Assembly (NCBI GenBank): GCA_017396865.1 | Contig: JAFQKO010000117.1 | Location: forward strand, 1-10,406 | Direction of reading: 5' to 3' | Length of the DNA stretch: 10,406 bases | From: Clostridia bacterium | Lineage (GTDB): Bacteria; Bacillota_A; Clostridia; Oscillospirales; QAKW01 | Shown: positions 5,710-10,406 of the stretch, piece by piece | How the letters are laid out: every line of letters begins with the position of its first letter | Position numbering within the stretch: position 1 is the first letter of the stretch | The notes under the pieces: model-generated | What the model was told of the DNA's origin: nothing | Database searches by the model: none | Seen by the model: the letters and a program-made list of their open reading frames with translations, nothing else | Position numbers and translations under genes: made by a program

Positions 5710-8700
5710 AATGGCTGCAGCTTCATTTCTGGTGATCTTATTGTTTGCATTGACGTTTCCGTTATCATCGCCGCCGATGAAACTGAAAACAACTGCAGTA
5801 TAGACAGCGGATCTTGCCCATTCGGGAACAGCATCCAAATCGTTCAGATCGAATTCCTCGAGGTCTTCAAGGATAGAATCCTTGTTATTTTCATAGAATT
5901 CATCCACGTCGCCCAACATAGCGTTCATGAATACACGGACAAACTCAGCACGGGTGGTCTTATTGTTGCCGCGGAACTCATAAACGGTAACGTCACCGTC
6001 GGTAACCGCATAGCCGTTCATCAAGCCCAGCTTGGTGGCAGCCTTAACGTAGTCGACCGCCCACTCATAGACAGTATCAACGAAGATCAGCTCGCATTTT
6101 GCAAAGTGAGCCTTATTGGCACCGCTCAAGCGAACCATCATGGCGGCCATCTCATAGCGGGTGAGGTTATTGTTACCGTTGAAGGCACCGTTCTCATCGC
6201 CGCGCATCAGGCCGAGGCCGGTATTGTTCAAGGCTTCAATATACTCGGTAGCCCAGGGAGTGAGGGTATCGGTATACTCGGCATAGCGGGGAGCTATGAC
6301 GAAAATGATATATTCGTACTCTTCCTCGCCCTTCGATGCGGTCAGATACAATCTGGTAGAACCACCATCGATCTTCAGGATCGAATCGGAAGGAACAACG
6401 ACCGTATGCTCGGTATCGGCAAAGAGATGAACGCCGAAGCCATTCTTACCGACAACCTTGAGATTGAACTCTGCGACATCTTCGGGGAGCTCAACGATGA
6501 TGAGCTCGGACTGGAAGGTATCTGCACCGGTAACACCGACGATTCCATCGTCCTTCATGGGCAGATAGAGGGGGCCGGGATCGGTGGAGCTGAGATCAGC
6601 GGTGGTGTTGATGATCAGCTTAACGGGAACAGACTTATAGTTGACATCCTCAGCATGAACCTGAACCCATACAACGGTAACTGCTTCGGTGAGGAGCAAA
6701 TTGGGATTTGCAATCTCATCGGTGCAGGCCTCATCGGTATAGATATGATAGGTAGATGCGGTGGAGCTAACAACGTTTACAAAGAAATTGGTGGTTGCAA
6801 CGTTTGCAACGTACTCGCCTTCAACCAGCTCGGCATCATCGATGCTGATCAGCTCACAATCGGTATTCTTCGGGCGGGTGACGATGAACTTCCAAACCTG
6901 CTGGGTTACGCCGTCCTGGGCGGTAACGGTCAGGTTATAGATGGTTTCACCGGCGCTGACGTCGACGGTATACCGCAAAGAAGCGGAGCTGGTGGATTCG
7001 ATTTCTGCACCGTAGATATTATCGGTGAGAACAGCGGTTGCATTAGCAGAGATCTTCACGGTGAAGGTGGCTTCTGCAGCGGTTGCATCCGCAATGATGG
7101 TATAAGTAGCATTCTCCTCATCGGCGATCACTTCACAATCAGAAGCGGTTACGCGGGTGACCTCGGTGCGGGTGCTCAGGCGACGATACATCACCAAATC
7201 ATACTTTTCGGAATTGCCTTCCGCATCGGTAACAACGATCAAGTAGTTGTAGTCTGAGATCGTATTACGCAGGTTGACGGTATAGACACCGTCGACGGGG
7301 GTAACAGCCATACCGGTTGCCTTATTCTTAACAACTGCGGTAGCGCCCTCGGTAACATTCACGGAGAACTTGAAGGCCTGGTTATCATAGTTGACCTCGA
7401 AGCGGAAGCCGCCGTCGCCGTATGCTTCCTTCAAGTCGACGCTCATGCTCGCATCGGCGATAACGTCGTTCAGGCCGGCAGAGGCGTTGGCTTCACGTTT
7501 GACGGTCAGCTTATAATCCTTGCAGGTCTTGCCGTCGATCGAAATCAGGGAAATTACGTAGTGGGAGAGTCTTTCAGAGGTATCGAGAATACCGTCTTCA
7601 ATCACTTTGCCCTTCTCAAACTCAGCGTTGGATTCATAGATCTTCACGCTGTTATCTTCATGACAGGCGGTCTCCAGGGTCACTTCATATACGTTGGAGG
7701 GCAGGTTCAAGGTCCAATTCTCGCCATCCTTGGCAAGCTCATGGCCGGTAACGGTAGCGGTAAAGTCGTTTTCATACAGAGCGGAGGACTTGACGGTCAT
7801 CGCCTTATCCATCCAAACCCACTGATCATAGAACTGACCTTCCCAAGCGGCAGAGGCCTCGTCGACCTGCTTCACCATCTGGCCCTTGGTGGCATCCAGG
7901 GTGGGCAGATAGAGGTTGCCTTCCATCTGAACCTCGTTGGCTGCGTTCAGCACACCGCCGGAATAGTATCTGATGGCGGGAACCATATAGTTCTCACCGA
8001 TGAAGGTGTTGTTGTTGACGTTGATCTGATCCTCACCCAAAACGTAGTCGGGATCCAGCATGGTGGTGGAGCAGGTATCGTTGCCCCAGCCGTGGGTAAC
8101 CTTATTGGTGGTGGTATCACAGGTGAAGTAGACGCGCATCGGGCTATAGGGGACGTTCTCGTCCACAAAGTCGTTGGCGTTGATCAGGATGTTATCCTCG
8201 AAGGTGAAACGGTCGTTGGGGCCACCGATCACGATATCGCAGATCGAGGTGGTGGTAGAGGAGTAGCCAAGCAGCTCCTCGGTGGGCTCCTCATGCTCAT
8301 CCAGCTTATAAACCTCGGTCAAGCCGGAGCAGTTATAGAAGCTGTTGTTCTTGATGGAATAGATATTGGTATCCGACTCCGAACCGGGGCCTACGTTGGA
8401 GTAGGAGGTCATGTTGAAGTCGAAGATCTGGCGGTTGTAGTTCATGCCGTCGGGCTGCCAGAAATGGGAGTTCTCGCAGGAGAAATCATAGCCCTGCCAA
8501 GGAATGTTCTGAATATTGTAGAAGCAGGTAAATGCGCTATCCTGGAAGTTCAGACCGTTAATATGGATGGTCTGAGCGTGGCCGGAATAGAAGCCGTTCT
8601 TATCGTTGTCGCGCACGTAGGCGTTGGAAAGATAGAGCTTCTTGGCAATGCTCATGGAGCCGCCGCGGTTCCAGAAACGCAGGGTCTCGGTATCGTAGGA

Positions 8701-9459
8701 ATAGCAGTTACCGAAGATACAGTTCTGCACATAAACGTTCCAGGTACCGGAGCCGTTTGCGGTGGCATCGAGGCAGGCGGCATAGCCCTGGAAGAAGAGA
8801 CCGTCGATAACGAAGGTACCGGTACCGGTGCTCTTGGTGATCTTCAGGATCTTATCGGTATAGGAGCTGGAGCCGCCCTCCACGTAGCCAACGTCGGGGT
8901 TCTCGGCGCCGGGGGTCCACAGACGGGACTCACCGCCGGTATCCTCCTCGGCGATGTCGTCGCTATAATAACGGTTGGCATTCAGCCCCCACTCCTTGGT
9001 GGGATCTGCGTTGGGCACGTTGGGGTTGATACCCGCCTTGGCGCCCAGCAGGATGATGCTGTCGGTCAGGGTCAGGGTACCGTTACCGGAATAGTTGCCC
9101 TCGGTCAGAATACAGGTAGGCAGCGTTACGCCATCGGCCTTGGCCTTTACGTAAACGTCGCTGAATTGGAACAGGTGACGGTCGGGATTATAGGTTTCGG
9201 TATATTCCACGCCGCGGAATTTGAAGGTAACCGTTTCGGGCGCTTTTCCTTCCTCAAATTCCCAATCGGAATCTACGATGTAGACGCCGATCTTCTTCTC
9301 GTTCTTGGTGCCGACGAGATTATCGTAGTCTACCGTGTAGTAGTCCTTAACTGTATTTGCTTCATTATACACGAACTGCGCGTTGGTAACGGGAATCATA
9401 CCAACGATCATCAATACGGTAAGAATCAAGCAAATCACGCGATTTGACTTCTTTGCCAT
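5692..9459 (-). CDS. Secreted SLH-anchored surface protein, beta-helix plus Ig-like repeats, 1255 aa
   Basis: This is a large exported protein predicted to be held on the wall by S-layer-homology domains. Residues 1-27 form a signal peptide: basic MAKKSNR, a hydrophobic core, and likely cleavage after VTNA. Residues about 110-530 are rich in short beta-strands with Asn, Asp and Gly turns (for example IDGLFFQGYAACLDATANG, VYVQNCIFGNCYSYDTETL and INVNNNTFIGENYM), which suggests a right-handed beta-helix of the pectate-lyase fold. Residues about 560-1057 hold four or five Ig/cadherin-like repeats of about 100 residues ending in strands such as YKLTVKRE, YDLVMYRR and WKFIVTRP. Three SLH repeats end the protein, with LTRYEMAAMM, TTRAEFVRVF and ITRNEAAAIL marking them (about 1067-1255). 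The ribosome site AGGGAGGA (9467-9474) fixes the start. Binding or enzymatic role is unknown; no catalytic residues were identified. Confidence 0.88.
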   Translation of the reverse strand: MAKKSNRVICLILTVLMIVGMIPVTNAQFVYNEANTVKDYYTVDYDNLVGTKNEKKIGVYIVDSDWEFEEGKAPETVTFKFRGVEYTETYNPDRHLFQFSDVYVKAKADGVTLPTCILTEGNYSGNGTLTLTDSIILLGAKAGINPNVPNADPTKEWGLNANRYYSDDIAEEDTGGESRLWTPGAENPDVGYVEGGSSSYTDKILKITKSTGTGTFVIDGLFFQGYAACLDATANGSGTWNVYVQNCIFGNCYSYDTETLRFWNRGGSMSIAKKLYLSNAYVRDNDKNGFYSGHAQTIHINGLNFQDSAFTCFYNIQNIPWQGYDFSCENSHFWQPDGMNYNRQIFDFNMTSYSNVGPGSESDTNIYSIKNNSFYNCSGLTEVYKLDEHEEPTEELLGYSSTTTSICDIVIGGPNDRFTFEDNILINANDFVDENVPYSPMRVYFTCDTTTNKVTHGWGNDTCSTTMLDPDYVLGEDQINVNNNTFIGENYMVPAIRYYSGGVLNAANEVQMEGNLYLPTLDATKGQMVKQVDEASAAWEGQFYDQWVWMDKAMTVKSSALYENDFTATVTGHELAKDGENWTLNLPSNVYEVTLETACHEDNSVKIYESNAEFEKGKVIEDGILDTSERLSHYVISLISIDGKTCKDYKLTVKREANASAGLNDVIADASMSVDLKEAYGDGGFRFEVNYDNQAFKFSVNVTEGATAVVKNKATGMAVTPVDGVYTVNLRNTISDYNYLIVVTDAEGNSEKYDLVMYRRLSTRTEVTRVTASDCEVIADEENATYTIIADATAAEATFTVKISANATAVLTDNIYGAEIESTSSASLRYTVDVSAGETIYNLTVTAQDGVTQQVWKFIVTRPKNTDCELISIDDAELVEGEYVANVATTNFFVNVVSSTASTYHIYTDEACTDEIANPNLLLTEAVTVVWVQVHAEDVNYKSVPVKLIINTTADLSSTDPGPLYLPMKDDGIVGVTGADTFQSELIIVELPEDVAEFNLKVVGKNGFGVHLFADTEHTVVVPSDSILKIDGGSTRLYLTASKGEEEYEYIIFVIAPRYAEYTDTLTPWATEYIEALNNTGLGLMRGDENGAFNGNNNLTRYEMAAMMVRLSGANKAHFAKCELIFVDTVYEWAVDYVKAATKLGLMNGYAVTDGDVTVYEFRGNNKTTRAEFVRVFMNAMLGDVDEFYENNKDSILEDLEEFDLNDLDAVPEWARSAVYTAVVFSFIGGDDNGNVNANNKITRNEAAAILARAI

Positions 9460-9501
9460 ATCATTGTCCTCCCTTTAGAACAGATATTGATAGATATTAA
9501 A

Positions 9502-9510
9502 ATTATAGCA
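9502..9510 (-). promoter_or_regulatory. Extended -10 promoter of the SLH-protein gene
   Basis: On the minus strand, TGC precedes a perfect TATAAT (9507-9502). No good -35 box lies 16-18 bp upstream. Transcription from here would give a leader of about 36 nt containing the strong ribosome site. It allows the gene to be expressed apart from gyrA. Confidence 0.65.
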
Positions 9511-9524
9511 TTTGCGGTGCAAAT
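9510..9524. promoter_or_regulatory. Inverted repeat in the SLH-gene promoter spacer
   Basis: ATTTGC (9510-9515) and GCAAAT (9519-9524) are perfect complements separated by GGT. The repeat abuts the extended -10, where a bound protein would block or help RNA polymerase. It is a candidate operator only. Confidence 0.35.
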
Positions 9525-9552
9525 TGGATATGACTTTATGTTGTTATTTTTA

Positions 9553-9563
9553 CACAATTTGTG
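9553..9563. repeat. Short inverted repeat after gyrA
   Basis: CACAA (9553-9557) and TTGTG (9559-9563) flank a single base. No proper T-run follows on the minus strand, so it is a weak terminator at best. No convincing terminator for gyrA was seen in 9460-9578. Confidence 0.3.
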
Positions 9564-9578
9564 ACATATCTTCTAAAA

Positions 9579-10406
9579 TCATTCCTCGGCTGCGCTTTCG
9601 GGGGAAACTTCCTCTTCCTCCTCGCGGGCAGCGCCTGCGATATCGATCACCTTCACGCCCTCATCTAATTTTACCACGCGAACGCCCTTGGTTTTGCGGC
9701 TGAGCTTAGAGATTTCCTCGATCTTGGTACGCATAATGATACCGCCGCCGGTGACCAGCAGCAGATCCTCGCCCTCCACAACCATGCGGACAGCGGCGAT
9801 CTTACCGGTTTGCTCGGTGATGTTATAGCTTGTGATGCCCTTACCGCCGCGGGTTTGCACACGGTATTCCTCGATCTTGGTGCGCTTGCCGTAGCCGTTT
9901 TCGGTGATGGAGAGGAAATCGGCGCCCTCCTTTTGAACGCACATACCGATCAGGTAATCGCCCTCCATCAGATTGATGCCGCGAACACCGTGGGTAACTC
10001 TGCCCATGGGGCGAACGTCCTGCTCACTGAAGCGGATGGCGCGGCCGTCGTGGGAGGCGAGCATCACGTTATCGGAGCCGTTGGTAAAGCGAACGTCGAT
10101 CAGATCGTCGCCCTCGTCCAGGGCGATGGCGATGACGCCGGACTTACGGATATTACTGTAATCGGAAAGCGGGGTCTTTTTCACGGTACCGTTGCGGGTG
10201 GCCATCATCAGATAGCCCTCCTTCTCGAAGGATTCCACACGGATCATCGCATTGACCTTTTCCTCGGAAAGGAGCGGCAGCAGATTGACCATGTTGGTAC
10301 CCTTGGCGATACGGCTGCTCTCGGGCACCTCATAGCCCTTGAGCTTATAAACACGACCCAGCGTGGTGAAGAACAGAATGGTATCATGGGTGGAGGCGGC
10401 AAAGAG
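9579..10406 (-). CDS. gyrA: DNA gyrase subunit A, C-terminal part (5' end outside the window)
   Basis: The gene enters from the right edge already in frame; the 275 residues seen begin LFAASTHDTILFFTTLGRVY and run through KLKGYEVPESSR. This is the beta-pinwheel domain of GyrA, which wraps DNA so that the A2B2 gyrase can introduce negative supercoils using ATP. Blades are recognisable as repeated K-T-L/I and GVRGI-type strands (TVKKTPLSDY, GVRGINLMEGD and TKGVRVVKLDEG). The GyrA box appears as QTRGGKG in place of the usual QRRGGKG; the box separates GyrA from ParC, whose C-terminus generally lacks an intact one. The protein ends in an acidic tail, REEEEEVSPESAAEE. A GTG at 10328 lies inside the domain and is not the start. 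The SLH-protein gene follows on the same strand after 119 bp. Confidence 0.95.
   Translation of the reverse strand, partial: LFAASTHDTILFFTTLGRVYKLKGYEVPESSRIAKGTNMVNLLPLLSEEKVNAMIRVESFEKEGYLMMATRNGTVKKTPLSDYSNIRKSGVIAIALDEGDDLIDVRFTNGSDNVMLASHDGRAIRFSEQDVRPMGRVTHGVRGINLMEGDYLIGMCVQKEGADFLSITENGYGKRTKIEEYRVQTRGGKGITSYNITEQTGKIAAVRMVVEGEDLLLVTGGGIIMRTKIEEISKLSRKTKGVRVVKLDEGVKVIDIAGAAREEEEEVSPESAAEE

Noticed and set aside
7561..9447. 628-codon plus-strand ORF opposite the SLH-protein gene
   Set aside because: It is an in-register antisense shadow rich in Gly, Val and Ile, with no ribosome site or known motif.

Overview
The window looks like chromosomal DNA of a low-to-moderate GC Gram-positive anaerobe, most likely a gut-type member of class Clostridia. 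The grounds are purine-rich Shine-Dalgarno sites, consensus sigma-A promoters (several with an extended -10), an SLH-domain surface protein, a lipobox polysaccharide deacetylase, and a GyrA C-terminus of the Bacillota type. The taxonomic call is inference; no rRNA gene is present.

Layout from left to right. Positions 1-528 are a tandem array of about 43-bp units. Each unit carries an almost invariant 17-bp palindromic core, and the array probably continues to the left of the window. It ends in a half-core followed by an AT palindrome, and a consensus promoter then drives a small XRE-type regulator (606-929). Positions 930-1194 hold no gene but contain several hairpins, including two intrinsic terminators. 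Next is a divergent pair: a 772-residue Fe-S protein built from repeated QueG/reductive-dehalogenase-like modules (minus strand, 1195-3513) and an AraC-family regulator (plus strand, 3660-4457), with back-to-back promoters in the 146-bp gap. The regulator ends in a strong bidirectional terminator.

The rest of the window is on the minus strand. In transcription order it holds the 3' end of gyrA (10406-9579), a 1255-residue secreted SLH-anchored protein with a probable beta-helix and Ig/cadherin-like repeats (9459-5692), and a lipoprotein polysaccharide deacetylase (5626-4511). A terminator hairpin separates the last two. These two genes plausibly both act at the cell envelope: one is a wall-bound surface protein and the other modifies glycans.

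The least explained items are the palindrome array beside the XRE gene and the Fe-S protein with two complete modules and one apparently degenerate module. No CRISPR array, transposase, tRNA or rRNA was recognised.
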